NCBI RefSeq assembly: GCF_022376445.1
Contig: NW_025955463.1
Location: 1-26,203 of the forward strand
Origin: Fomitopsis serialis
Lineage: Eukaryota > Basidiomycota > Agaricomycetes > Polyporales > Fomitopsidaceae
DNA length: 26,203 nucleotides
Direction: 5' to 3'
The notes beneath the pieces are model-generated. The model ran no database searches and had not been told where the DNA came from. It saw nothing but the letters and a program-made list of their open reading frames with translations. Within the stretch, counting starts at the first letter, position 1, and each line of letters starts with the position of its first letter. Below are positions 1 through 8,803 of this stretch, piece after piece. The translations under genes were made by a program, and so were the position numbers.

Positions 1-2075
1 TGCATCTGTACAGAGACAACGAGGATGCCACGGTATCGACCTTCCAAGACAACCGGAACAAGCTGCCTTCCGTCTTTTTCTTCTTCTTAGCAGCCCCTTC
101 GCCACCGGCAGAGGTAACAAGACTATCGCCATGTTCCTTCGTGACCGTCTGATAGGTGGTGATGACGACGTCGTATTTCTTTAGATCCTCTGGCGTCATC
201 GAGCGTGTGGTCCCGTAGTACACACACGAAGTCAGGGCTCCAGGCTGAACGTGATCCTCGATCTGCTTCTCCCAGTTGGACAATATTGACAATGGAACGA
301 CTAGACGCGTGCAACATCATGAGCTAAAGTCGATAGAAGCAAGGAGTGCGATTGCTACATACCAATGAGTGTTGTCCTCGTAAAATCGGGCGGTATATCA
401 GACTTTGTTGCTAAGATAAGTGCCAGCATGGTCAATGTTTTTCCCTGCATAGAATAGCCGTGAACCGTCTGTTGCGTTGTAAGAGCACAGCACATACTAG
501 ACCCATGCTATCAGCACAGAGGGCACCCCGACCAAGCAAGGGTGGCACACTCTGCGGCGTCTTGGTAGCAACTACATGCCTTGAGTCAGTGGCACGGTTC
601 AGTCACGACGAAACTACACTACCATTGAAGTAGATAGGCTGTAACGCATGACATCGTCAATACTAAACGGGACGACGCGAAGCATTAGAATACGTACCCT
701 GCCGTTGGTCTTCATGTACTTCCAAAATTGCACCGGCTTGTCCGCTTCCTTCTTCGGCAACACAGGGTACTCGTGCTCCACACACCATTGCAAGGCTTGA
801 CTCTACGTTTTCCTCAGCAATCAGCAATCTGTACGCACCACTACATACGGCACCACCGTACCTGATGCTTCAACAGATTAACTCTCAAATCGCCACCTGC
901 CATGCCCGGCGGGCTCGGGTGCTCCGGCAACTCTAGCACGTCTGATACCGAGCACAAGGTATCTAGCAACGAACCCCGCCGTACTTCGTCGTCGACCTTT
1001 TCCAAGCTGTTCAAGATCTGGCGTAGTTCCGTCGATTTCGTCATTTCCTCTGCCTGCTTGCGCGCGGCCTCCTCTCGAGCAGCTAGCTGTTGAGCGGTCA
1101 TTTGACTCGCAGGATGACTAGAGCTTGGTTGAGTTGACATCGGATACCCGCCACGCCCGCCATATCCTCTAGATCCGCCGTAGCCGCCGCGGCCACCGTA
1201 GCCACCGTATGCACCATGTGCACCTTGCGCACCATAGGCAGCAGGAGGTGCCCCAGTGTATCTGTTTGCTCCTACGGTTGATTGTGAGGCTGAAGGCATG
1301 CCTACGGACCTGACCGGAGCCCCTGGAATCTGGGTACTTGCCCCATTTCTCGAAGGGAATCCACGTTGACCAGGTGTTGCCCATATGAGCTTAGGCTCGA
1401 GCGTTGCTCTCTGGCTCCCGGAGCCGTATATCTTTAGTGTCCTGGTGCACAAGCCGTGAGGTTTATCAGACGGCCTGCAAGTAGGGCCACTTACATGTCC
1501 AATTGAAAGTGCTTGCCTCTCACTGTACGCACGTTAGTTGGCAAGGGAAGACGAGAGTGCGAAGATGGGCTTTACGTACAGTTCCCTTCCTGCATGACAC
1601 CCTCTATAGTTATCAGGCCTTGGTCCAAAAGTGGAGCAAGCCTGGCCGCAAACTCTCTCTTGACATGGCCGACTTGGGTACCCCCGATGTTCTTTACTTG
1701 GATTGCGTTTCTGTCATACGCATTGGTTGGCTCTCTGACTAGCCGGACTTCTTCACCAGCGCCAACAAGTCCTGGTATGAAGTAGTGATGATTCGCCGCA
1801 GGCGTTTACCAAAGGCGCTCAAACACACCTTTGTAGTACTGCAGACCGACAGCTGGGACTTTGAGCATGCAGTACAGCTCATCCTGCGCCTCGTCGACGT
1901 CGATGACCTCGTTGTTCTGTTCCTCCTCAAACCGATCTGAGAGACGGCGCAAGGGCTGGCTCGCGGGCAGTTGACTCGTACTAGACTGAGATCGCGGTGG
2001 TTGTGATGATGCCATAGTCGTTTGGAAGGCGGCCTTCCTCTTTTTTTGGCTTGGACCCAGTGTGGTAGTACCCAT
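1..2075 (-). CDS. HIRAN-domain SNF2 helicase, HLTF/Rad5-like (N-terminal half; cut by left edge)
   Basis: Minus-strand gene with exons 1829-2075, 1580-1771, 1495-1522, 862-1441, 698-802, 623-638, 498-571, 363-444 and about 41-300; all phases agree. The last exon probably ends at a GT donor at position 40, so the helicase core continues off the window. After a Ser/Pro-rich N-terminus comes a HIRAN domain (about residues 80-150, with VGLQYYKG, REPTNAYDRNAI and GHVKREFA). A Gly/Tyr/Arg-rich stretch follows (about 220-257), then the SNF2 entry: KHQSQALQW, Walker A DSMGLGKT (about 411-418, split by an intron), LSNWEKQIEDH and DVVITTYQT. By homology with HLTF and Rad5 it should bind 3' DNA ends through HIRAN, remodel stalled forks and, with a RING lying off-window, ubiquitinate PCNA. 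The ATG at 2075 is the first good in-frame start; the frame is open further upstream without an ATG. Confidence 0.88.
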
Positions 2076-2097
2076 CGCGGTGCTAGGCGTCTGACTC

Positions 2098-2138
2098 AAG
2101 CTCGGTGCGGAAGGCAAGCTCGGTGCGGGAGGCAAGCT
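2098..2138. repeat. 18-bp tandem repeat upstream of the chosen HLTF-like start
   Basis: Two copies of an 18-bp unit (2098-2115 and 2116-2133, one mismatch) are followed by the first 8 bases of a third. On the minus strand they read as APSLP-type repeats in frame with the HLTF-like gene. Either the protein starts further upstream and carries a short Pro/Ser repeat, or this is 5' leader. Confidence 0.7.
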
Positions 2139-2488
2139 CGGCACTGTGCTCTGACTGAAGGTCAATTCTCTGGCGGTGTTGGGTACATCTGCAGGATCTA
2201 TGCGACGAAGGCCCACAGCGAGACGTATTTTTGATTGGTCTTCTTGCCTGTATGGAACCCATTCAGTGCCCGGACTTCCAGCAAATCTTTGAGAAAACGG
2301 ATGTGCGCATCTCGCCTGCTGCGAGTGTCCTCAGGCTTGCCACTCCTGCTCGATAGTTGGCCATTGCCTAGAATCTACCCTTCGACTGACCAATACAATG
2401 GGAAGTTGTATGGTGCACAAGCCGTGAGGGCCAGAGGATTCGTATGTCCTCCCATGGGTGTCGACACAGAATGTCAAGACCGTGACAT

Positions 2489-2741
2489 CTACACGACCTT
2501 GGGTAATCGTGGGCGTATCTTACGCAGTGCGCAGGGCAAGAGTGGCGGCTGCGTTGCCTCAACATACAATTACTGGACTAGATGTGACGTACCGAAGATT
2601 GGTGAATCCCGGAACGCGCTCGAGCTGAACGCCCGACAGCCCTTGTAATAGATCGTGTGTAACGCAGCCCCTGTGCATAACGAGCCCGTTATCTATATGC
2701 TCTCGTTCCAAGGAATCCAAGATACTCACCAGTGCCGCCAT
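2489..2741 (-). CDS. Candidate small spliced gene with a mitochondrial-type N-terminus
   Basis: Weak model. An ATG at 2741 is followed after four codons by a GTGAGT donor, a 59-nt intron (2671-2729) ending in CAG, an exon 2593-2670 and a GTACGT donor. Translation gives MAAL-GLRYTRSITRAVG and then more Arg and Ser with no acidic residues, which is the composition of a mitochondrial presequence. The second intron (2549-2592) would be only 44 nt, and the third exon stops at about 2489, giving about 49 residues; further exons in another frame are possible down to about 2300. I recognise no family. It lies head-to-tail upstream of the HLTF-like gene, so it could instead be 5' exons or leader of that gene. 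Confidence 0.28.
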
Positions 2742-3305
2742 TCTACCGTCTCTCCGTATGGTCCAAAATTTACTTGCCCATACCGCAGCGCTCCTAATTC
2801 AATGGGCGATCCTTTGCATGGTGGTGGGCCGTGACACTTTGATTTGCTACTCTTACTATACTGCAGCAGCGTCAATTATTTGCACGAGAGCGAAGGAAGA
2901 TACATACTTCGAACGCGTGTGAAGTCGACATGGATGTCCCGAAGTGAATAGCGTCGCAGCAACTGCAGCCTGAGCGCTGAGCATCGGAAGAGACGCGTCG
3001 CGTCACAAAGGAGTCACGGGCACGTGATCGTCTGGCACTCCTTTCTCGCGTCTCTAACAAGGCCGCCGCGGACACCGTGACTATACATCGCGACGCCGTC
3101 AAATCATGCATAACGTAGTGTACATGTATGTATCTCATTCGCCATTCCCGATAACTACGATTTCGCTTCAAAGGCACTACAAGCACTCAGCACTCAACGA
3201 CAACGACAAGCCAAAGTACAATCGCAAACACGACTCGGACTAAATCTCGACAGCTCCCCCGGTGTTATGCTATGGTCCATATCGCAGTTCAATACAGTGT
3301 TCTCG
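2742..3305. promoter_or_regulatory. Intergenic, probably divergent promoter with MCB and E-box
   Basis: There is no supported gene in this stretch. It contains an MluI cell-cycle box ACGCGT (2993-2998) running into a second CGCGT, and an E-box CACGTG (3021-3026). At about 3180-3255 lies a CA-rich, T-poor stretch (many CAA and ACA steps) that resembles a fungal 5' untranslated leader reading rightward. Candidate start codons lie to both sides (2741 on the minus strand, 3306 on the plus strand). The motifs are seen directly; their use as promoter elements is inferred. Confidence 0.4.
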
Positions 3306-3509
3306 ATGATGAGTCAAGAAAACAACGCGCACGACGATGCACCCACCCCCGTGACTCCAAGTCGTCCCGGCTCGTCCGTATATCTCACCGTTTTCCTACT
3401 ATTCCCGTTGTTTGCGCAAAAGTCTCCAGAGCTCACGATCATAACCCTTGCAGAATGGGAATCGGACGCAGTCTTTGACGCGCCCATCGACACGAAGATG
3501 GGGGAATAA
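3306..3509 (+). pseudogene. Possible 5' fragment of a plus-strand gene overlapping F-box A
   Basis: After the CA-rich leader, two consecutive ATGs (3306, 3309) open a frame beginning MMSQENNAHDDAPTPVTPS, a typical disordered, polar N-terminus. From about 3395 the frame runs antisense to the 3' end of the F-box-like gene and ends at 3509. This looks like a genuine N-terminus cut off by rearrangement, or a short convergent transcript. No family is recognised. It could also be chance. Confidence 0.2.
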
Positions 3510-5096
3510 CCTGACGAGGTAGCGAGCGAAGCATCCCTTGCACTTCACATGCATCCAGTTGAGAAGGAGGACTTCGAGATGGCGGTGAGGGCGAGGATTA
3601 GGGAGGCTAAGGTGATCGACGTCTGCATCGGTGACGTAAGGGATTACAAGTTGCTTTAGATCTGGGCAGTGCTCCGCGAAATGCAGAAGCGCACGCGATG
3701 AGGGCTGGAGCAAGGCATTGCTGGGCATATCATCGAACCTGACCAGGAATGCAGTCAATTTGGGCCAACATTGACTGATCGTTAGCGCGTCGCCATCAGA
3801 CCAAGAGAGAGCTTCCGAGTCGATCACGATGATAGTGAACTGTTCGACGTTCTGGAGGTTGAGGAAGGGCCGGATCAACGGCATGAGAATACCAGGCTGT
3901 GTATCTCCGGGAATTTGGGCCGTCCAGAAGGAGAGGTGGAGAATACGAAGTGTGGATGCCCATAACGTCGTGGGGAGTCGCCTCACCCTGTACATGCGCG
4001 GGAACGCACTTATGAGTGCTCTGCCACCATCGGGGTACGTATCAGCGAATGTCAGTGACAGCTTGCGGATGCGAGGGACGAAGGCGAGTTTGTAGAAGTC
4101 GGCGACGACATTCCCGGGCGCAGTCAACTCCAGTGTCTCCATTGCAGCGAGGACTCGCTTCTGTTCGACGTCGGTGTTGACATCGATGCGTGCGACCTGG
4201 AGACGCAGGCTCTCAAGCAACGGCAAGGACGAGAGTGTATGGAGGAAGCGACGACTAAGAACGATGCGTCGCCCCGCAATTTTGAGCCGACGGAGATGTA
4301 CACATCCCGAGACGGCCAATAAAGCGCTTTCGTAAGCACTTGCGAGATCCGGGCTTAGCGTTGTTCCCCAGTGCGGCAGTTGTTCGTACACTGTGAGCGT
4401 GTGCAAACCGAGAGCCAGGGACGATATCGCAGTCAAGAAGCTCTCTAAACTATGACTTCGTCCCTCGCTCGATGGGTCGTGGCGCAGCGACAGTCGTTGG
4501 ATTGACGGGCCGATGAAGAGGAGGGGAGGTGGGCAGACTGGATTTGGACTCGCTGTCTCCCAAGACAGCCTCTGTATGCAAGGCAGCAACGGTCTGCCTC
4601 CATTCGACAATGAGAAGAACTGTTGCAGAACGGGCTCAATCTCCACTGGCACTGGTTTTAGCTCGGCGCGCGTCCATGAATCGAACCTTCCACGGTCAGG
4701 GAGAATTGTGTCCCATTGATCCATAACCCGAATGCGCTCGGCATAATCTTGGAATTTACGCCATTCTTTGGAACAGAGTGCGCCTTGTAAAAGCTTGCTA
4801 AGAGTGAGCGCAGGCATCCGGATACAGCACTGGTATTTACTTACAAATTGCGCAGCTCTGTCGCGCTGTTCCACTTTCCTGACGCAGGAGAGCAGGCGCA
4901 ACAATGGTTCAACTCCGGGGAGCACCCTCCAGAGCACGCGCAACGCAGGCTCGGTGAAGGCCTTGCATACACGGGCGGAGCGCGCCAGATCGCGACGACG
5001 CGCTGGTCTCTGTCGGCGTTCATGACGCTCCACGGCGAATTCCTCGAATATCGCGCAGAGGATATCGAAATCCTGGAGTGCAGTCGCAACGGACAT
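3399..5096 (-). CDS. F-box-like protein A (Polyporales-type F-box/LRR)
   Basis: Two exons, 4845-5096 and 3399-4793, with a 51-nt intron (4794-4844: donor GTAAGT, acceptor CAAG) give about 548 residues. Reading continues through the intron without a stop, but splicing makes the protein align residue for residue with paralogue B around the junction. Residues 1-60 form an F-box-like N-terminus (MSVATALQDFDILCAI, then DLARSARVCKAFTEPALRVLW); the rest has repeated Leu-rich stretches with LR-L spacing, as in degenerate LRRs. F-box proteins normally recruit substrates to SCF ubiquitin ligases; the substrate here is unknown. I chose the start at 5096 over upstream ATGs because paralogue B begins with the same MSVATALQ. 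Divergent, expanded families like this are common in wood-decay fungi. Confidence 0.82.
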   Translation of the reverse strand: MSVATALQDFDILCAIFEEFAVERHERRQRPARRRDLARSARVCKAFTEPALRVLWRVLPGVEPLLRLLSCVRKVEQRDRAAQFVSKYQCCIRMPALTLSKLLQGALCSKEWRKFQDYAERIRVMDQWDTILPDRGRFDSWTRAELKPVPVEIEPVLQQFFSLSNGGRPLLPCIQRLSWETASPNPVCPPPLLFIGPSIQRLSLRHDPSSEGRSHSLESFLTAISSLALGLHTLTVYEQLPHWGTTLSPDLASAYESALLAVSGCVHLRRLKIAGRRIVLSRRFLHTLSSLPLLESLRLQVARIDVNTDVEQKRVLAAMETLELTAPGNVVADFYKLAFVPRIRKLSLTFADTYPDGGRALISAFPRMYRVRRLPTTLWASTLRILHLSFWTAQIPGDTQPGILMPLIRPFLNLQNVEQFTIIVIDSEALSWSDGDALTISQCWPKLTAFLVRFDDMPSNALLQPSSRALLHFAEHCPDLKQLVIPYVTDADVDHLSLPNPRPHRHLEVLLLNWMHVKCKGCFARYLVRLFPHLRVDGRVKDCVRFPFCKGYDRELWRLLRKQRE

Positions 5097-5293
5097 GGTG
5101 AGAAGCGACCTCTGCGGGGTTATCGATGGTGGTCGGATGAAGAGGCGAAGCCCCACATGCATGTACATAGGCTACACGGCCTCAAATCCACCGGTACGAA
5201 ATGTGTGGGCGAACCTGAAGGTCGTCCCGGCGTGGATCAGTGCGTAGCCGGTAGTTTATCTGTGCGCGTCGTGCCGTTCAAAGACGATGTCGC

Positions 5294-5911
5294 GCCTGCA
5301 GGCAGATCTGCAGAAATCCTGCAGGATGGGCACGTGAGCGGATGTGACATAATCGTCCCCAAATGGAGTGTGTCTCACTTGCATCAGCGGCGCAAATTAG
5401 GGTAAAATTAATCACACCCATGAGGAATTGAACTACCAACCCTCACATCCACGCCAGCCACTCCGACCACTCCGCCATTTTGGCTTGATTGCCTAGTCAA
5501 TATACTTGTCTATGATAGTCAACGACTTCCCTGGACATGGCTTACTGCGATAATATATCAATATGCACAGCGAAGTCGGGATCAAATCGAGTTTTGTCAG
5601 ATATGAAAATGGTGTCAGTGCCCAGAAGTTCTTTAGAGATGGTTGAGAGACCGCGAGGACGCTCACAGCCCGCGGTCCCCAAGAGCACCTCGGACTTACA
5701 GCTCGCAAGGAGGTAGTCACCTGATATTACCGAATAAGGCAGGCGTACCGCACCTACGGTTCCATCAATGAGTTTCAGACGTGAGCACAGGTGAGCCTGC
5801 AGGCAGAACACCGTCTTCGAAATGCAGTTATTCTGATGAAGGATCACAGGCATCCTGCAGGTGTGACTACTGTCAAAGTGATGGATATCCCACCCGCAGG
5901 ATGCCTGCGGG
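5294..5911. repeat. Cluster of CCTGCAGG palindromes and a short hairpin
   Basis: A 13-bp word GCCTGCAGGCAGA occurs at 5294-5306 and again at 5795-5807. A 12-bp perfect palindrome ATCCTGCAGGAT lies at 5316-5327, a further ATCCTGCAGG at about 5852, and a perfect 8-bp inverted repeat with a 3-nt loop (CCCGCAGG / CCTGCGGG) at 5893-5911. The function is unknown; the words could be relics of a small repeat family. Confidence 0.45.
5400..5485 (-). other. tRNA-like pol III element (A box, B box, T-run)
   Basis: Read on the minus strand, 5477-5467 is TGGCGGAGTGG, a full match to the A-box consensus TRGYNNARNGG. After 33 nt, 5433-5425 is GTTCAATTC, matching the B-box core GWTCRANNC. A TTTT run follows at about 5404-5407. 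The A-to-B spacing is that of a tRNA gene. TGAGG and CCTCA flank the B box and could pair as a T-stem, but about 8 extra bases lie inside and no full cloverleaf forms. It is best read as a decayed tRNA, a tRNA-derived SINE head or a chance match. Confidence 0.3.
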
Positions 5912-6669
5912 AGGATTTCTGGCAGTGTATGTCATTGACAGCGAAGAAGTGCGAGGATGGCCCGTGATCACACCGTAGTTGGTACAGGGACATCCCGAAG
6001 TATATCCCACCGCCCGCGTAGAGTTCAGGTTGCGGAAGCCAAAAGTGCTGCGCACTGTTATGCCGCGCTACAGCCGTTGGTACACCATCTCTGTGGCACT
6101 CAACTTTTTCATTTCAGGGATCTGCAAAGATTTGGTAACATGGAAAGGATGACTTACTACAGGAACATGCGTACATCAGAGCTACGTCGGCGACACTCGC
6201 GCCCTGGAACCCTTCAACGCCTTAGTTAATGTGAATATATTCTCAGTGTAGGAATCGCGCAGCCAAATCCAAGGCTGACCGCCGCGTTCTGAGCACGAAT
6301 ATCAAGCTCCGGACAGGCTCCAGTCGTCCCGCTGTGTTTTCCCAGAATCCAGAGCGCACCATTGCATACATAAATGGGCGCATCCGCACCGACGACATCA
6401 AACGAATGGTGTACAACACCTGAGTAAGCTATCGTACATCCAGAACGTCCTCGCGGACAAATCGTACTCCGTACGGAGCCTGCATCGCAGGGCTCATCGG
6501 CAACACAACATGACGGGAACGGCCTTGCCTGCGTTCCGATATATAGTGATATATAATTTGACTCCAGGACGGCCCTGAGGACCGCGCTCCAGCAGTCTGC
6601 GACGCGCTGCAATTCAGGCACCTTCGTCAGTACGGATGACTTGGCCATGGTCATTGAGTAAAGGCTCAC
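5493..6669 (-). pseudogene. Unassigned coding-like fragments (possible spliced gene or relic)
   Basis: Two minus-strand open stretches read like real protein rather than antisense noise. The first (about 6654-6226) begins MTMAKSSVLTKVPELQRV and continues with VVHHSFDVVGADAPIYVC. The second (about 5853-5542) includes KLIDGTVGAVRLPYSVISG and contains a GTAAGT donor after LLAS. They are in different frames with stops between, so introns or decay must be assumed, and I could not join them into one convincing model. No family is recognised. Spurious open frames remain possible. Confidence 0.2.
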
Positions 6670-7054
6670 CGATCGAAAAAGGACGGCCTGCCGTTGGCCG
6701 ACCTGATAAGTACAAGACGGGCTGTCTTCATCCTCGGAACCGCACGACCTCCGCGCGTCCGGCCGTCCGGTGGCCTGCGGTGTCAGGTTGCACCCGCCCT
6801 GCTGACGCCCGCGGCTTTATAATGGACAAGAATGTGCATGCGGTGACCAAGGTCGCGAGTGCGATGTGGAGCCCCAGTTGCGTTCACGACGCGAGCCTAG
6901 CGTACGATCACGCAGGGAGCTCGACGTCTGCCGGTGAAAGTCAGCACCCTCGTCGGATGCGGACAACTCTTTCCCTGTGACAAAGTTCTATTCACCGTGT
7001 AGTTGAAAACCAGGTCGTGCACGTACCTTCTCTCTGTCCGATGTGTCGGTCCTG

Positions 7055-7744
7055 CTAGAGCCTGCCGTGCTGGTTGCCCTTCTTCGCCACCAGGGCGCGC
7101 CACGCCTCCTCCTGCTCAACCTTGTCCCGCGCGATGATCGCGAGGGCGGCCTTCCGGGAGACGCGGCGCTGGAGGCGGTCGCGGTCGTCGTGCTGGAAGT
7201 CCTGGCTCTTCGCCTTCGCGATGTGCCCGTGGGCCAGCGCGTCACCGTCCTTGGGACGCACTCCGAAGCACTCGACGTCGTCCAGACTCAGCGCCCGCGA
7301 CACGCCCGTGCCCTGCCGGCCGTGAGCCGACGCTTGGCGCCAAGACGTCGGCGCGACGGGAGGGCTGGACGGATGTGCGCCCGAGTCCGAGCTGGGGCTC
7401 GGGCTGACGGGCGTGGGCAGCGGACGCACGCTGGGCTTTGGTGAGCTCGCGAAGGGGTCGATTGTTGGCCGCGGCGGAGAGCGGGCGCCAGATGCGTCTT
7501 CGAGGAAGGGGATGGGGAGCCTGCGCAGAGGCGCGAGGGCATCAACTTCGCCGGGAGGGACGGGGAGCGGGCGGCATCTGGTAAGACTGGCGGATGAACG
7601 GGATCGGGTGAGTGTCGCGGGCGAGGGCAAAGGACGCGGGGGAGTCGCGCGACTGGCGGAAAGAGGAAGAAGGTCTCGCGGAGACGGCGGGCTGGACTGG
7701 GCCGGCGAGGGCGGAAGGGGGCGAAAGGAGCGTTGGGCGAGCAT
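7055..7744 (-). CDS. Proline/serine-rich protein A with conserved C-terminal KKGN motif
   Basis: Single-exon frame of 229 residues from an ATG at 7744. Residues 1-150 are low-complexity Pro/Ser/Arg (RPLPPSP, RPLPTPV and similar) and probably disordered. The C-terminus is different: LDDVECFG, then about 30 charged residues, then AALAIIARDKVEQEEAW and VAKKGN just before the end, predicted helical. The same order (RPLPTPV, DDMECLG, AALAI, VEQE, KKGN) occurs in the protein at 25333-25926, so this is a paralogous pair and very probably a real gene. No domain, signal peptide or membrane segment is visible and I know no function. Its promoter should lie in the gap shared with the membrane-protein gene at 8291. 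Confidence 0.7.
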   Translation of the reverse strand: MLAQRSFRPLPPSPAQSSPPSPRDLLPLSASRATPPRPLPSPATLTRSRSSASLTRCRPLPVPPGEVDALAPLRRLPIPFLEDASGARSPPRPTIDPFASSPKPSVRPLPTPVSPSPSSDSGAHPSSPPVAPTSWRQASAHGRQGTGVSRALSLDDVECFGVRPKDGDALAHGHIAKAKSQDFQHDDRDRLQRRVSRKAALAIIARDKVEQEEAWRALVAKKGNQHGRL

Positions 7745-7865
7745 GGCCTGTGGTGGGTGCGGGGGTGCCAGGAGGATGAGGGTAGGACGGGAGATGGAGC
7801 CGACCTGAGACAGCGCGCTGGGAGGACAGAGGAGCCTAGAGGGCCAAGGGAGTGTCAGAACAACA

Positions 7866-7872
7866 TATAAAA
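7866..7872 (+). promoter_or_regulatory. TATA box and leader of the rightward gene
   Basis: TATAAAA on the plus strand is the best TATA-like sequence in the gap between the two divergent genes at 7744 (minus) and 8291 (plus). A start site about 30 nt downstream would give a leader of nearly 400 nt, containing a short upstream ORF (7912-7947, 11 codons plus stop). Assignment to the gene at 8291 is inferred. Confidence 0.4.
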
Positions 7873-8290
7873 GAGGGACGACGGCCGGCCGGAGACAGAC
7901 AGGAGACAGAGATGGCTGCCGTAGTGCAGCCCTGGAACGTTACCTAAATATGCCCGTGCATATCACGGTGCGGCTACGTGCGTTGCAGAGTGACGTGCGA
8001 AGGCAGCGACGGCGGCTAGCCGTGATGGGCGTCGCCGACGGGGGCCAATGCTTCCGCCAGCCTTTCCCCTTTGCGCCGGCGCCTCCCCCACACGCGGCCG
8101 TCAATTTGTCTTCGATTGATCGTGGCGGCGATGGCGGTCGCAACAGCGATCGCCTTTTCATTAACGCACGCTACCTGCCCCTTATGGCTCCTTGCCTGCC
8201 TTTCCTGGCACGCCCCGTACTCTCCACAGACGCCCATCCTCCACGTCCTGCCGCCCACGCCCGACGCACTCGCAGCGTCCGACGACACCG

Positions 8291-8803
8291 ATGGCCCGTG
8301 CGCCGTACATCCCGCTCGTGTACCGCCTCTTCTTCCTCTACGTCGAGCCCGTCTCTGCGCTCCTTGGCGCCTACTTCGCCGCGGTTCAGCCAGCCGACTA
8401 CCTCGCCTATCTCGCGCCCGCTCCCACGTCCCTCGCCACCGCCTCAACCTCTCCGCCTACGCCCACCCTCGTCTCCCTCCTCCAGCTCGCCAATCTCTAC
8501 CTCCTCTTTGCCCTCAACGAGCACCTCGTCCTCTCCAGCACCTCCGACCGCCGCGTCTGGCGCCGCCTCCTCCTCGGGCTGCTCATCGCCGACTTTGGCC
8601 ACCTCGCGACGATGGTCCCGCTCGCGCACGAGAAGGGCTTCCTCGCCGTGTTCGTGGACTTTCCGCGGTGGTCCGCGATGGAGTGGGGCAGTGTCGGGTT
8701 CGTCTACGCCGGCGCATCCATGCGCATGTCTTTCCTCGCTGGTCTCGGGCTGCCCTCCGGAGATACTGGCCAAGGGCGAGACGCTGCTTCCAAGGCAGAG
8801 TGA
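8291..8803 (+). CDS. Small four-helix membrane protein, DUF7704-like
   Basis: 170 residues from the ATG at 8291 (MARAPYIPLVYRLFFLYVEP). That N-terminal pattern, a short polar start then IPL-YRLFFL-EP, and the four hydrophobic segments (about residues 8-30, 67-90, 100-122 and 140-160) resemble the small fungal integral membrane family annotated as DUF7704; the function is unknown. Helix 3 carries IADFGHLATM and helix 4 follows WSAMEWGSVGF. In-frame codons upstream of this ATG are Pro/Arg-rich and unlike the family, so I chose the later start. Longer frames on the same strand (from 7950 and 8071) are GC-driven shadows. The C-terminal 15 residues are polar and could be altered by an unseen intron. 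Confidence 0.68.
   Translation: MARAPYIPLVYRLFFLYVEPVSALLGAYFAAVQPADYLAYLAPAPTSLATASTSPPTPTLVSLLQLANLYLLFALNEHLVLSSTSDRRVWRRLLLGLLIADFGHLATMVPLAHEKGFLAVFVDFPRWSAMEWGSVGFVYAGASMRMSFLAGLGLPSGDTGQGRDAASKAE

Larger units (their letters stand above)
5097..7054. other. Stretch of about 2 kb without a confirmed gene
   Basis: The first 40 bp still resemble the sequence upstream of F-box gene B. Beyond that the region holds CCTGCAGG-type palindromes (5294-5911), a tRNA-like pol III signature (5400-5485, minus) and coding-like minus-strand fragments (5493-6669), all listed separately. I see nothing recognisable between about 6670 and 7054. Confidence 0.5.

Noticed and set aside
2235..2648. Plus-strand frame of 137 residues upstream of the HLTF-like gene
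   Set aside because: No domain or protein-like pattern; the opposite strand shows better splice signals.
4848..5405. Plus-strand frame of 185 residues opposite the start of F-box A
   Set aside because: It is antisense to the conserved F-box exon, with no recognisable domain.
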